Below the pieces are notes generated by a model. It was not told the DNA's origin, searched no databases, and saw only the letters and a list, made by a program, of their open reading frames with translations. The position numbers and the translations under genes are program-made. A stretch of DNA of 64,000 nucleotides from Cydia pomonella. Taxonomy: Eukaryota > Arthropoda > Insecta > Lepidoptera > Tortricidae. The stretch lies in contig NC_084721.1 of assembly GCF_033807575.1 (NCBI RefSeq), positions 9,858,001-9,922,000 of the forward strand, written 5' to 3'. Positions 13,001 to 23,049 of the stretch are shown piece by piece (within the stretch, counting starts at the first letter, position 1; every line of letters begins with the position of its first letter).

Positions 13001-16000
13001 TCAAAACCTTAAAGAAATTATACACTGTCATATCATCTACCTGCAGAGAAGCCTGATAAGCTTGTATGCTATACGGATCTAGTACGTGTCAACTTAGGCG
13101 AGGCGTAGGTACTTTATTCCGACATCTGTTTAGGTCATGTCGGTTCTTCCAACATTTTTCAAGAAGCACGTGTTGTCAAAGCCACGTACGATCACAGACT
13201 TTAATTGTTGATCCATCCACGGTTCAAGCTAATTTGGTTTTAAATACTAACGCTATGATATTCATTCTGCAATGCTAGCTCTACATTTCTATTACTCTGT
13301 AGTATTTTTACCCCCTTATTCATAAAGGTCTAATAAAGTTGACAAGCCGCAAATAATCGTTTGTCCCTTTCCATCATACCAATACGTCGGAAAGGGACAA
13401 ACGATTATTAGCGGCTTGCAACTTTAGTAGACGTTTATGAATAAGGGGGATAGTGTCTACCAACCCGCAGCGCATGCTACATTTGATAGTAGTGACAAAT
13501 GTTTCTCAAAGGTTGAGAAAACAAGAAAGCCAGAATTTAAAAGATGCATTAAACACATTGTTGTTCGGCGCAGTGGCTCTTATCGTATTAATCTTGTTAT
13601 CTATCTGAACAGTTATAATAATAGAATTGTTTGCATGAGGCAATGTCAACATAGATGATTTAGTTTTACACGTGACGTGACTAGTAAGTTAACGACCTCT
13701 TGTTAAGGTCTACGCTGCAGCAAAATGCTTAGAATTTACGAATATGTTTTTTCGGTCTGTTAAATGGATGTTTCAGTATTTCTTATCTGTAGGTTTCTTC
13801 CCTAATCGCATTAAGCCACGATCGTGTTTTATCACATGCGCTATAATGTAGTAATGCACTGTAGTATTTAGTTATATAGTTAATTTACCTTATCGCATTT
13901 AATTTATACTACTCAGTAGTTGCAACAACCTTACAGCCGCTGAGAGAAATGCGGCCACCGTAACCGTAGTAACCCTATAAACGCGTCAAGCTTCGACTTT
14001 TTAAGTATTTGCTTTACAGTAAAGCTAACGTCAAAAATACCGTCGCCAAAAATCGATGACTAGCGCGTGGAGGCCTTTAACTCGCTCTAATGGTATGATT
14101 GCAAGTAAAAGATGACCTATTGGAGTATTGACTGGCCCGTTCAAGGCACTTGATAAGGCGCCAACTGACTGAAGTAAACTTGGCGCAGTTTATCGGCCCC
14201 GGTTATCAGTGTTTCATTGCAGTCTCGGAAAAAATACCTACTTAGTCTATCATTGAGAAAAAAGATGTAAAAGGTATAAGAGCAAGACGAAATATTAACT
14301 CAATGATAGATCTAATAAGACTCAGATTTACTGAACTAGCGCTTCGTTTTATAAACACATATTGTAAGCAGCAATAGCTAAGCGGGCTTGGTTTTTTTCT
14401 TTATATGGGATGCAAACGAGGTTTCCATAGTTTAGCGAGGCAGGTTGGTTCTGGAGAAACGCACTGTTGAAGACCGCTGACCATTTAAGTGGTGAAGATG
14501 AAAATGTTGTCGCGTAGAGCGATGGCGGAATGAAGCGGCAGGGATTAATCCGAATAATTCCTTAGAGCACTCCCCGTTATACATGCAATATAATCCATGC
14601 GTTATGCATGTTATATGTTATTATTCAAGATCTAAGTACAACACTTCAGTTAAGAGAATAAGATGGTGAGGGCGACCAGATAATTTTGAATACTCAGCAG
14701 GCCAAACTGAGATAGTTTTGTTCCTTTAAAATCGTGTAATAATTTCCAAGAACAAAGTGTAAAAATGTACCTGAAGTTCTAAACGTTTTTTTTTCAACGG
14801 AAATGAAAAAAAATATTTTTTCAGCCCCGAGCTAGTATCGATCTGAAACTTCACACAAATCTTCTTTGTAGACCCAAAAATCATAATAAAAATTATCAAT
14901 AGTACCACCGCCGGAACTACCCCTTTGGTTGAAAACCACTCACCCCTAATACTCAAAAAATTGAGTTTTTTAAGCCAAAGGGGTAGTTCCGGGGGTGGTA
15001 GACTCTTGATAATTTTTATTATGATTTTTGGGTCTACAAAGATTTGTGTAAATTTTCAGATCGATATAAGGCTTAAAGGTATTTTTTTGAGTATTAGGGG
15101 TGTTTTTTAAACCAAAGGGGTAGTTCCGGGGTGGTAGACTCTTGATAATTTTTATTATGATTTTTGGGTTTACAAAGAAGATTTGTGTAAATTTTCAGAT
15201 CGATATAAGGCTTAATAGTATTTTTTTGAGTCTTAGGGGTGAGTTTTTCAAGCCAAAGGGGTAGTTCCGGGGGTGGTAGACTCTTGATAATTTTTATTAT
15301 GATTTTTGGGTCTACAAAGAAGATTTTTGTAAATTTTCAGATCGATATAAGGCTTAATAGTATTTTTTTGAGTCTTAGGGGTGAGTTTTTTAAGCCAAAG
15401 GGGTAGTTCCGGGGGTGGTCCACTCTTGATAATTTTTGTTATGATTATTGGGTCTACAAAGAAGATTTGTGTCAATTTTCAGATCGATATAAGGGTGAGT
15501 TTTTTAAGCCAAAAGGGTAGTTCCGGGGGTGGTAGACTCTTGATAATTTTTGTTATGATTTTTGGGTCTACAAAGAAAATTTTTGTAAATTTTCAGATCG
15601 ATATAAGGCTTAATAGTATTTTTTTGAGTCTTAGGGGTGAGCTTTTTAAGCCAAAGGGGTAGTTCCGGGGGCGGTAGACTCTTGATAATTTTTGTTATGA
15701 TTTCTGGGTCTACAAAGGAGATTTGTGTGAAATTTCAGATCGATACTAGCTCGGGGCTGAAAAAATATTTTTTTTCAAATCCGTTGAAAAATAAACGTTT
15801 AGAACTTCAGGTACATAGTGTAAAATCCCATTTACACATTGATTAGGGTTTAGTGTGAGCTGTGCGAGATTATACATGTACTACTTGCGTTTAGTGGCAA
15901 CAGTATAAACTCGCACTAAGTTCTAATCAATGTGTAAATGGGCCTTAAGCGATAGTCAAAATCAGTTGTCGCGTACAGACATACAAACATAGCCAGAGAA

Positions 16001-19000
16001 AACAAGTTAAGAGCATTTTATACGCACTCCAATTAAGATACATAAATGCAATCATTACTTAATTAGTACTTATCATTAGTATCATTACATAATACAAGTA
16101 GCAATTATTACTTGACGTCGAGCAAATTAAATGATAGCACCCATTTTAAATATTCTTTAGAAAATATAAAACATCGACTTTTCATGAACCATTGCATTAA
16201 GTATAAACGTTTGATATGAAAGCAATGTATATGGATCCAGTAATTTTCCCAAGGATATAATAGTATGTATAATAAAATACCTGCTAACAGCAACACACTT
16301 TAACTGACCATTGATAGACCTTATCTCATTGGAATAAGGTTACGAATAGTAGTCAACTATATCAAAAATGGTACTTGAGTATTTATACGCAACAAACAGT
16401 TGCCAATTGCTTATATTTTCCACTACAGTATATGCTTTAAAGAAAGCAAGTGGCACGTGCAAAAACTGAAACCGAAAATATTCCGTTTCATTTCTTTACT
16501 TGATAGTTTAATGAGATGTAAGGAGTACACCGAGCAGGTGCTGCTCTTGTCCGTGCTACGGGACGCACGCAACACCCGCCAGGGTGTGAATGTAAAGATC
16601 ATTGAGAGTTAATGGAATCTAAAATGAACTAGGCTATTTTTCATGACATTGAACCTAAACCCCCCACTCTATGGTTGAAGCGAAAAAAAAATTTCATCCC
16701 CACTTTACGTGTAGGGAAGGTAACCTAAAAAAAAATTAAATTTTTAGATTTTATTGTACGACTTTGTCGGCTTTATTGATTTATATATCCATGCCAAATT
16801 TCAGCTTTCTAGCACTAACGACCACGGAGCAAAGCCTCGGACAGACAGACAGACAGACATACAGACAGACGGACATGGCGAAACTATAAGGGTTCCTAGT
16901 TGACTACGGAACCCTAAAAAGTCCAAAAACATTTGACATTAGGCCAAAAACATTTGCTCGCTTGTGTACCCAGAGCGTATACAGAGCGAGCATACGCGCG
17001 CGCGTTTTCCTCGCCTGTGTGCACCGCCACGGCCGAGGCACGTCTACACTGGCCTGTTTGTGCGTGAGGAAATTGCCTCGCACGTCTGCTCGCTCTGTGT
17101 GGACCCGCCTATTGGCAGTTACTCCATACAAAATGAACTGTCATAGGGATCATCATTGGCCGCGTCAAGTATAATTAAGTTATTTTTTAGGCATATGTTA
17201 CGCAATTTGTATGTTTTAATTTTTGGACATATTCTGGCCGCCCCAACTATGTTCAAGAACAAAAAGTTAAATTGTATTTTAATTTTGTCAATGGCCTAAT
17301 TATTACTGGCAACACTTTTTTTCCTTCAATGTCCTTCTTGGACGATCACGGCCATAGCCTGGACGGCTACCGGGAAAATCGAAATTCGTCAATTGCGGGC
17401 ATTTTTCTGTCACTCTAATTACGTTTTAGTGAGAGTAAAAGAGAAAGATCCCCGCAATTTGCGAATTTCGGTTTTCGCGGTAGGCCCCCTGTTGTACAAG
17501 TCATATTTAATGTGTTTTTCTATAATACAAGTATAAAAAGTTCATCCCATGTATTCATTTATTACATGTCCAACTTTTTTAATCAAACAATTACTGTTAA
17601 ATCACGTATCGTTTCGATGCCATTAACCGCAACAAGATCGTTTAAACCGTTTTAGAAACAAATGCGTACATTCATTCATGTACACAAACAAACAGTGTAC
17701 ACCCTAAATGCAAAAGTCGTAAAAGCCCTATAATCTTTGTTGATATAAATAAGTATGAAGTCATGTGTGACCCGTAGAAAGTTGCGATACCTACGTAACA
17801 GTGCGGTGCAGGTGCGACCTTGGCACTTCGCAGTCACGAGATCGCAAAAACATTCCTCCTATAGAGCCAATTAAGATACAGCCTTCTACAAAAGTACCTA
17901 CTAGCAGCAAAAAAAGATTAGCCGGTACCTGAGAGAAAAATAAGCGTAACGAGATATCGACGTGTTCCTTAAGTACCTACAAACTGTTTAAAAATATCTG
18001 AACACAAACTTTACCTTTGAAAAGAGAGTTGTGTTCAAATATATTTTTGATGGGGGAAGTACTGAAAGGTTTTTAATTTATGTGGTCTATTAATTTTATT
18101 ATAGTACCAGAAAATGATAGAGGTAGGTACTGTAGGTATCACTTTTTGACTTAGTTTTTAAAAAACGTACCATATTTATTAGCTTTAGCTAGATTAATAA
18201 AGACTGATGTGTGATATACCGTTCATATAATTTTATGTATTACAATACATTTGTATTAGCATAACAATGCAAATACGGTGTTAATTATTAGCCATTTCAA
18301 TTTACAAAAAGCAAATAATGTTTCTACAAACAAAAGCTTGCTTGCTCGCTAAAAATTACATGATGTGATTGATGTGGTTAGGTAAGATAATAATCTGATT
18401 ACATCTATAACACACTACCAAAAACATAATTTTATTAGCCATTGCTAACATTTTCTTTTTTTGATGTCCTAACACGTTATGTGAGTGTACATTAGAACAT
18501 TTAAAACACAATTTACTCTAATAATGTGTGTGGCAATACGAGGCATTTAGATAAAATTATCTTGCATGAAAATAGCCGCCAAAAGTCAAATAAAGCTGTT
18601 ATCAGCACCTACACACATTGTGGTATCAGAGTTCTGAATTATTTACACAAGCACTACGTAATATATTGCAGAGTTTATTAAGTAAGTTCAAGTAGAAACC
18701 AGCTTGTTTTCTAAAATATATTGTGTTGAAAGCTAGCACGGATTTTACATGAGAATTTTATCTGTTGAGTACAAATCTTGGACCAGCTCTTATGAGTCAA
18801 CCTATACATGGACCACAAAACAAATCAATAGTTTGGTCTACACTACAGTCACCATGGAATTGGCAAGGAATAGTATAATGACAGTAGTGTTTTAGCACTA
18901 AACAATGAGATGAGTATACCTTTTTTCTCCTACAGGAAAGGTTTGTCTGTTTGATCTATTTCTTTTTAACCAATATTTGCAAGAGTATTGTTTTTTTTTT

Positions 19001-20753
19001 ACTTGTTAGTTCAGAAACCTAAGCTACCTAAAACAATAAATACTGTCCGAAATAGGCTGCAAACTTGCAAAACTCTTATTTGCCTTATAATGTACTGTAT
19101 TTATCTCGGTAAATCATATGATATAATGTATTTCCAATGGTTCCAAGCACTTCATCAGAGATAGTATGACTCTTCTACTCGGCAGTCTAATATCGACTGC
19201 CTGTAACTGTCAGTGACGTCACCAATGGACCACAAAACAAATCAATAGTTTGGTCTACACTACAGTCACCATGGAATTGGCAAGGAGTAGTATAATGACA
19301 GTACTAAAACACTAAACAATGAGAAGAGTATACCTTTTTTTCTCCTACAAGAAAGGTTTGTCTGCTTGATCTATTTCTTTTTAACCAAAATTTGCAGGAG
19401 TATCGTTTTTTTTATTCGATAGTTCAGAAACCTACCTACCTAAAACAATAAATACCATCTGATATAGGCTGCAAACTTGCAAAACTCTTACTTGCCTATC
19501 CACCAATTGCCCGCTCCCCTGCTTGTCACATGTTCTTAACCAAAGATTCTGTTTTGACTCAGTTTTGACCGAAACCTAAACTTTTGTAGACATTTTACAA
19601 AAATGTTGTAGAAATAGGATACAAGGGCACTACACATCAAGATGCAATTTAAAAGCAAGCAATAAAAATCATCAACAGTAACAGAGTTACAATCGCAAAT
19701 ATAAATTCAATAAAATAACATAATTAGTTAAAGACATAATCAGTTTGTGTATGTTTATATGCAATTAATTTTCCCACCCTCCCACTGCCAAATAAGAAAG
19801 CAAAAAAATATAACAACAAACCACCGAAACATGGTGCGGTGGCGTGGGTTGCGTTTGGAGGGTGTGTACATTCATTGCATGTAATAATACGCAAGTAAGT
19901 ATAACTGGTTAGCACTGATTGACTAGCACATTATCTTTTTGCGGATTATCAAAGTAATATGTTTTGTTTTAGTTAATATAGATTTCCACAAAGTAACACC
20001 TGATTGTATTCATTAAGCCCAGGAGTATCAAGTGCTACAATTGTATGCATAAAAATTAAGTTCCACACAATTTCTGCATTGCAGAATATACCTGTTCGCT
20101 TCTACAAACCAAATAACTAATGTTGCTTGTAGATAGCATTTTTTTTTTGCAGTAAGCAATGATATTTTCCTTTCATAAACAATATTCAGATACTTACTCA
20201 CTATTTTCCTTAGTCTTCTCAACATGCTTCTTAATATCAGCCAGTGATGAGTCCACCCTGTTCAGAAACTCGTCGAAACTCTTCTTCTCGTCTGGACTGC
20301 CCGGTGAGAAGTCCCTCGTTGGCATGCCCGCGATCGAGGCGCGGTGATTCGGCGGCGCGGGCTCGGTCACCCGCTCACCACTCTCGTAGAAAGGAGAATC
20401 TTTGGTCACAGGAATCAACAGATATTCCCTCAAAAACAAACTGTCCGACGCAAACAAACGGTTCGCTCTCCTTATCTTCTCCGTCTGAAACCAACCGAGA
20501 ACACAATCACTTAATTAACCATTTAAGACCTTAAATACAAACTAGATAATAACACTTTTTATTGAGATCGTCTCGCACTTACAGTTACACCGTATTTTAG
20601 AGCTATCCCTTGCAACGTATCACCTTTAGCCATAACATGTTTAATATATTCTTCGTGCCTTTTCATGTGGTTGCAAGTGCTACCATACTTTTTTAGGGGT
20701 CGAGCTGATTCTCTAATTGAAACCCTTTCATCGAAAAGACGTTCCTCCTCCAT
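6879..20753 (-). CDS. LYSMD2: LysM-domain protein, LYSMD1/2 family (3-exon gene)
   Basis: Joined exons 20753-20583, 20484-20198 and 7086-6879 give 221 residues plus a TAG stop. The LysM domain spans about residues 36-83 and carries the family core GDTLQGIALKYGVT, followed by RANRLF and the closing LLIPV. A linker with an acidic/Lys-rich helix-like part (about 128-160) follows, then a Pro-rich stretch and a basic tail QGRRVDTSLKRLE ending in DLFQL. No signal peptide or membrane segment is visible, which fits LYSMD1/2 rather than the membrane types LYSMD3/4; length matches the family (roughly 215-227). Animal members are intracellular proteins of poorly known function; LysM folds bind N-acetylglucosamine glycans in other kingdoms, but binding here is unproven. 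The core wording is closer to LYSMD2 than LYSMD1. The splice phases (0, then 2) agree at both junctions, which is strong support. The 13.1-kb intron 2 is full of mobile elements. Confidence 0.88.
7803..7940. mobile_element. Mariner-type MITE (CAGTCAAGTGTAAAAATATG)
   Basis: Element 7805-7938 begins CAGTCAAGTGTAAAAATATG and ends CATATTTTTGCAGTTGACTG, flanked by TA on both sides (7803-7804, 7939-7940). TA target duplication and inverted ends indicate Tc1/mariner mobilisation. It has no transposase. Confidence 0.75.
11825..11925 (+). mobile_element. RTE-type LINE 3' end fragment
   Basis: Frame 11825-11902 reads MRLAQDQDKWRTRREAYAQQ then WANGG and a stop, the usual C terminus of RTE-clade reverse transcriptase proteins (family wording DRDKWR...AYAQQW). 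It is followed by AATAATGATGATGATGA, the short-repeat tail of this clade. The rest of the element is missing (5' truncated). Confidence 0.8.
12119..12253 (+). mobile_element. MITE, GGCCTACCGCGAAAACC family, copy 1
   Basis: From CAGGGCTATAAACGCGAAAA to GGTTTTCGCGGTAGGCCCCC, about 135 bp. It shares its body (CAATTGCGGGCATTTTT, GTCACTCTAATTACG, GTGAGAGTAAAAGAGAAAG) with copies at 17364-17491 and, inverted, 22303-22744. Confidence 0.8.
13311..13449. mobile_element. Hairpin MITE (CCCCCTTATTCATAAA)
   Basis: Nearly perfect palindrome: CCCCCTTATTCATAAA with GACAAGCCGCAAATAATCG on the left, mirrored on the right by CGATTATTAGCGGCTTGCAA and TTTATGAATAAGGGGG. Flanks carry TA. A partial copy is at 63228-63262. 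Confidence 0.8.
14765..15816. mobile_element. Fold-back (MULE-like) element with internal 142-bp array
   Basis: Ends ATGTACCTGAAGTTCTAAAC (left) and its complement (right), with an exact 9-bp target duplication AGTGTAAAA at 14756-14764 and 15817-15825. The inverted ends reach inward at least to the GGGTAGTTCCGG word, so the left arm is an inverted copy of the array unit. A 9-bp duplication with long inverted ends fits Mutator-like elements. No transposase is present; frames inside are array shadows. Confidence 0.8.
14975..15760 (+). repeat. Tandem array, about 142-bp unit, six copies
   Basis: Units start with CCAAAGGGGTAGTTCCGG (or a near match) at 14975, 15112, 15253, 15395, 15509 and 15651. 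Spacings are 137, 141, 142, 114 and 142 (the 114 unit carries a 28-base deletion). Each contains GATAATTTTTATTATGATTT and TTTTCAGATCGATAT. Confidence 0.9.
15827..15942. mobile_element. Hairpin MITE (CCCATTTACACATTGATTAG)
   Basis: Left CCCATTTACACATTGATTAG and right CTAATCAATGTGTAAATGGG are inverted; inner GTGTGAG/CTCGCAC words also pair. Its start lies one base after the TSD of the fold-back element. Confidence 0.75.
16662..16918 (+). mobile_element. Tail of the GGCCAAGTGCGAGTCGG repeat family
   Basis: Contains the CAGA microsatellite (about 16840-16872), ACGGACATGGCGAAACTATA, GGGTTCCTAGTTGACTACGG and AACCCTAAAAA, the standard 3' part of a very abundant lepidopteran repeat. The family head is at 23050 and another head and tail pair lies at 46204-46531. 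Confidence 0.7.
16920..17150. repeat. GC-rich repeat-like segment
   Basis: Abrupt GC-rich block with CATACGCGCGCGCG, CTCGCCTGTGTG and CTCGCTCTGTGTGG words. Overlapping open frames on both strands reflect base composition, not coding. Probably a mobile-element fragment; family not identified. Confidence 0.4.
17364..17491 (+). mobile_element. MITE, GGCCTACCGCGAAAACC family, copy 2
   Basis: Same layout as 12119-12253 with CGAAATTCGTCAATTGCGGG at the left and GGTTTTCGCGGTAGGCCCCC at the right. The two copies differ mainly by small indels. Confidence 0.8.
18808..19497 (+). repeat. Direct duplication, period 417 bases
   Basis: Copies at 18808-19084 and 19225-19497 share ATGGACCACAAAACAAATCA, TTTGGTCTACACTACAGTCA and the end TAGGCTGCAAACTTGCAAAA. 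Divergence is modest (scattered substitutions and small indels). The 140 bases between them are unique. Confidence 0.85.
19717..20016 (+). mobile_element. Retroposon-like repeat, relative of 28282-28680
   Basis: Shares TTCCCACCCTCCCAC, AAGTATAACTGGTTAGCACT, GATTGACTAGCACATTATC, CAAAGTAATAT and GATTTCCACAAAGTAACACC with the copy at 28282-28680. Lacks the left inverted arm. Confidence 0.65.
20198..20484 (-). CDS. LYSMD2: LYSMD exon 2 (second half of LysM and linker)
   Basis: Begins after TTGGTTTCAG at 20485 with ACG, so the protein reads YGVT-TEKIRRANRLFASDS, a normal LysM second half. It ends AGTGA before GTAAGTAT at 20197, leaving two bases (GA) for the next codon. The alternative donor three bases upstream (GTGAGT) would put a stop straight into exon 3, so the downstream donor is the right one. 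Intron 1 is only 98 bases. Confidence 0.88.
20583..20753 (-). CDS. LYSMD2: LYSMD exon 1 (start codon to first half of LysM)
   Basis: Encodes residues 1-57, MEEERLFDER to ALKYGVT. The ATG at 20753 has A at -3 (CAAAAAATGG) and is the first plausible start. The exon ends at ACT followed by the strong donor GTAAGTGCG at 20582, phase 0. Reading on into the intron would give a false ending (VSARRSQ) and cut the LysM domain in half. Confidence 0.88.
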
Positions 20754-20900
20754 TTTTTGACGTATTCTAAATTGTTATAAATGACAGCTCCTCTGACAAT
20801 ACATAGACAAGACAACACAACTTGGCAATAATCGGAAGTTGGCAATAATCGGAAGTGTTGTGATCAACAAATAAAATTGACCAATGGCTGTGTTGCAACC
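20754..20900 (-). promoter_or_regulatory. LYSMD2: LYSMD promoter/5' UTR with paired ETS-like sites
   Basis: Directly upstream of the start codon. A 17-base unit is repeated head to tail at 20822-20838 and 20839-20855, which makes two ACTTCCG (ETS-type) sites on the minus strand at 20839-20833 and 20856-20850. A CCAAT box lies at 20881-20885 (plus orientation). No TATA box is evident. This fits a broadly expressed TATA-less promoter; the transcription start is not visible. Confidence 0.45.
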
Positions 20901-21033
20901 ACCTTAAGAAGCATTGTGATTGGTTAATGTTCATATTAATGAAGTTGGGTAGGCGCAATGCTACCAATATACACAACGTGTAATTGTTTTTGTGTTGCCA
21001 GGCTTACTTATTTTTACCCCTAAATTACTCTTG

Positions 21034-21240
21034 AGGGACCGTAGGCGTTGGAGGGTCTGCCATCTTGTGGCCTGAATCGGAACCATAAACGTGTACATTT
21101 ACACGTCACGCGTTTTCTTGTGCATAGTAAGTGCTGCCATCTTGTGGGCTAAATCGGAACAATAAACATCACATTTACGCCTCGCGTCAAAAATGTGACG
21201 GCTCCTGTGCTGCCTCCTACAGTTCATGCACGCTCCCTAT
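21034..21240. repeat. Dispersed repeat with internal duplication, copy 1
   Basis: AGGGACC start, two internal repeats of GCCATCTTGTGG followed by CGGAAC and AATAAAC, then GCACGCTCCCTAT. A second copy is at 29810-30024. The ends form a weak inverted pair (AGGGA/TCCCT), suggesting a non-autonomous DNA element. Confidence 0.65.
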
Positions 21241-21313
21241 CTGTCAAGCTATTACCATCAAAGAAAAAAGCGGCAAATTTAAAACAATTTAGGCGCGAAA
21301 GTTAGTTAGTTAC

Positions 21314-22302
21314 TTAGTGCTTCTGGGCATTTTCCGCAAATTGACAACCATTGTGCCTATTTTGCGTGAAGCCTAGCAATGTTTTCAGGTTGCTAACTGC
21401 CTCCTTTAGTATGCACGGAGTCCCTAGGTATGTGCTCCTGTATACTTTTACCTGTTTGCAGTCTAGTAGAATGTGTTTTGTTGTTTCCTCTTCTTCCATG
21501 CACGCTCTGCACATGGGGCTGTCTGTTTTTCCGATATTGTGTAGGTGTTTTATTAGTGTTTTGTGTCCTGTTATTAATCCTACTATTGTACGTAATTTGT
21601 GTCTAGGTATTTTCAGTAGTATTTTGGTGAGCTTGTAGTTCAGTTCCGGTAGAATATCCTTGGTCTGCCTGCATGTGTCCATTTCATTCCAGTACTTGTT
21701 GTGCAGTTGTCTGTGACGTAAGTCTAGCTGGTTATGTATGTAAGATATTGGTATATTGGTAGGGGTACGATGGGCTCGGGTCCATATGCCGGTGTTTCTG
21801 AACCTTTCCTGGCCAGTTCGTCCGCTGAATTGTTTCCTCTTGATCCACTATGCTCCTTTATCCATTGAATTGTTACATTGTTGCCTTCTTTGCTCACTTC
21901 CGTGAGGCTTCGATGACATTCGAGTATGAGCTCTGAATTAAGTTTGTCGCTACATAGAGCTTGTAGTACTGATTTGCTGTCTGATAATATTAGTATATTT
22001 TCGAGTTTCACTTGTCGTCTTGTTATAGCATTACAAGCTTCTATTATTCCTACACATTCAGCTTGGAATACAGTGTTGTGTTCTCCCAGGGGTTTTGAGA
22101 TGTGTATGTTCAGGTCCTCCGAGAAGACACCACATCCTGTCCCTGCGCGAAGGGTTTTCGATCTTCCCATAGTAGATTTAAATTTCACGCCTTTTTCTAC
22201 TGACAAAGTTATTTTACCGATTATAGTTTGGCAAATTATTTCCGTTAAGGTCTTTTTACATCGATCTTGCTGTCGGGCCTTAAGATCATGATCATGTCGG
22301 TA
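21314..22302 (-). pseudogene. Non-LTR retrotransposon 3' fragment: RNase H and C-terminal zinc motif
   Basis: On the minus strand from 22302 to 21724 one frame holds an RNase H domain: GTGCGVFSEDLN, FQAECVGIIEACNAI (catalytic Glu), ILILSDSKSVLQAL (Asp) and WIKEHSGSRGNNSADELARK (final Asp). The usual first catalytic Asp (TDGSK) is replaced by TMGRSK. A frameshift near 21724 moves the rest to another frame (21682-21314): CRQTKDILPE, LRTIVGLITGHKTLIKHL, CRACMEEEETTKHILLDC, the downstream Cys/His motif of RNase H-bearing clades (I, R1, LOA). It is cut off at 22302 by a MITE and ends just past the stop with an AACT repeat near 21300. Dead copy. Confidence 0.85.
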
Positions 22303-22744
22303 CAGGGGGCCTACCGCGGAAACAGAAATTCGCAAATTGCGGGGACCTTTATCTTTTACTCCCACTAAGACGTAATTAATTGTTTAATGGATTAGAGTGA
22401 CAGAGAAAAACGCCCGCAATTGACGAAGCAATTGGTGGCCTAGCGGTAAGAGCGTGCGACTTGCGATCCAGAGGTCGCGGGTTCAAACCCCGGCTCGTAC
22501 CAATGAGTTTTTCGGAACTTATGTACGAAATATCATTTGATTATTACCAGTCGCTTTTCAGTTAAGGAAAACATCGTGAGGAAACCGGACTAATCCCAAC
22601 CAGGCCTAGTTAACTCTCTGGGTTGGAACTTCAGATGCAGTCGCTTTCGTAAAAACTAGTGCTTACGCCAAATTTTGGAATTATTTGACAACGCGAGGAA
22701 GGCGGAGGAATTGACGAACTTCGATTTTCGCGGTTATAGCCCAG
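22303..22744 (-). mobile_element. MITE, GGCCTACCGCGAAAACC family, copy 3, split by a SINE
   Basis: Starts CAGGGGGCCTACCGCGGAAA and resumes after the SINE with CTTCGATTTTCGCGG up to 22744. Inverted relative to copies 1 and 2. The SINE at 22428-22708 divides it. Confidence 0.78.
22428..22708 (+). mobile_element. tRNA-derived SINE with exact 10-bp target duplication
   Basis: Pol III box A (TGGCCTAGCGGTAAGAG) and box B (GGTTCAAACCC) lie in a tRNA-like head, followed by the body TTTTCGGAACTTATGTACG, GGAAAACATCGTGAGGAAAC and GGACTAATCCCAA. AATTGACGAA flanks it at 22418-22427 and 22709-22718. It is a SINE, not a tRNA gene: the body continues past the head and the whole is flanked by a target duplication. 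Confidence 0.9.
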
Positions 22745-23049
22745 ATGTTAGGCCTAGGGTTCCCAGCCGTACTATATTATATAGTATTGTAATATATTTT
22801 GGCTCTCTATACTATATACTGTTGAAAAAATATATAGTACGCTAAAATACTATATTTCCGACATCCTTCTAATTTGTTCAAGATCGATTATCAATTTAAT
22901 TCTAATCAAATAAAATTATTTCAAGTATGAAGACAAAATGGCGTGAGAAATGCAACAGGGCTGACATAAATTTAATAAAAAGTGAGCTATTAAATTGTCA
23001 TAAATATTCAGTATGAATGTACTGAATCGTTGTCTCATTTTATTAAAAA

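Larger units (their letters stand above)
7087..20197 (-). other. LYSMD intron 2 (13.1 kb), rich in mobile elements
   Basis: Bounded by GTAAGTAT at 20197 and TTTTCAG at 7087. Contains the separately listed MITEs, RTE LINE tail, fold-back element and tandem duplications. In 7087-7800, 7945-11820, 11930-12118, 12260-13300, 13450-14750, 15945-16660 and 17495-18805 I see AT-rich DNA without recognisable genes; open frames there are short and in unrelated frames. Confidence 0.75.

Noticed and set aside
14925..15846. Series of similar small proteins (LSQRGSSGGG...)
   Set aside because: They are translations of the 142-bp tandem array, on both strands, with no coding signal.
16904..17174. Open frames on both strands
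   Set aside because: GC-rich repeat-like block; frames overlap antisense and lack any domain.
20244..20534. Plus-strand frame of 96 codons
   Set aside because: Antisense to LysM exon 2 and running into intron 1.
22434..22510. tRNA gene
   Set aside because: A and B boxes are present, but the body continues as a SINE and the whole is flanked by a 10-bp target duplication.
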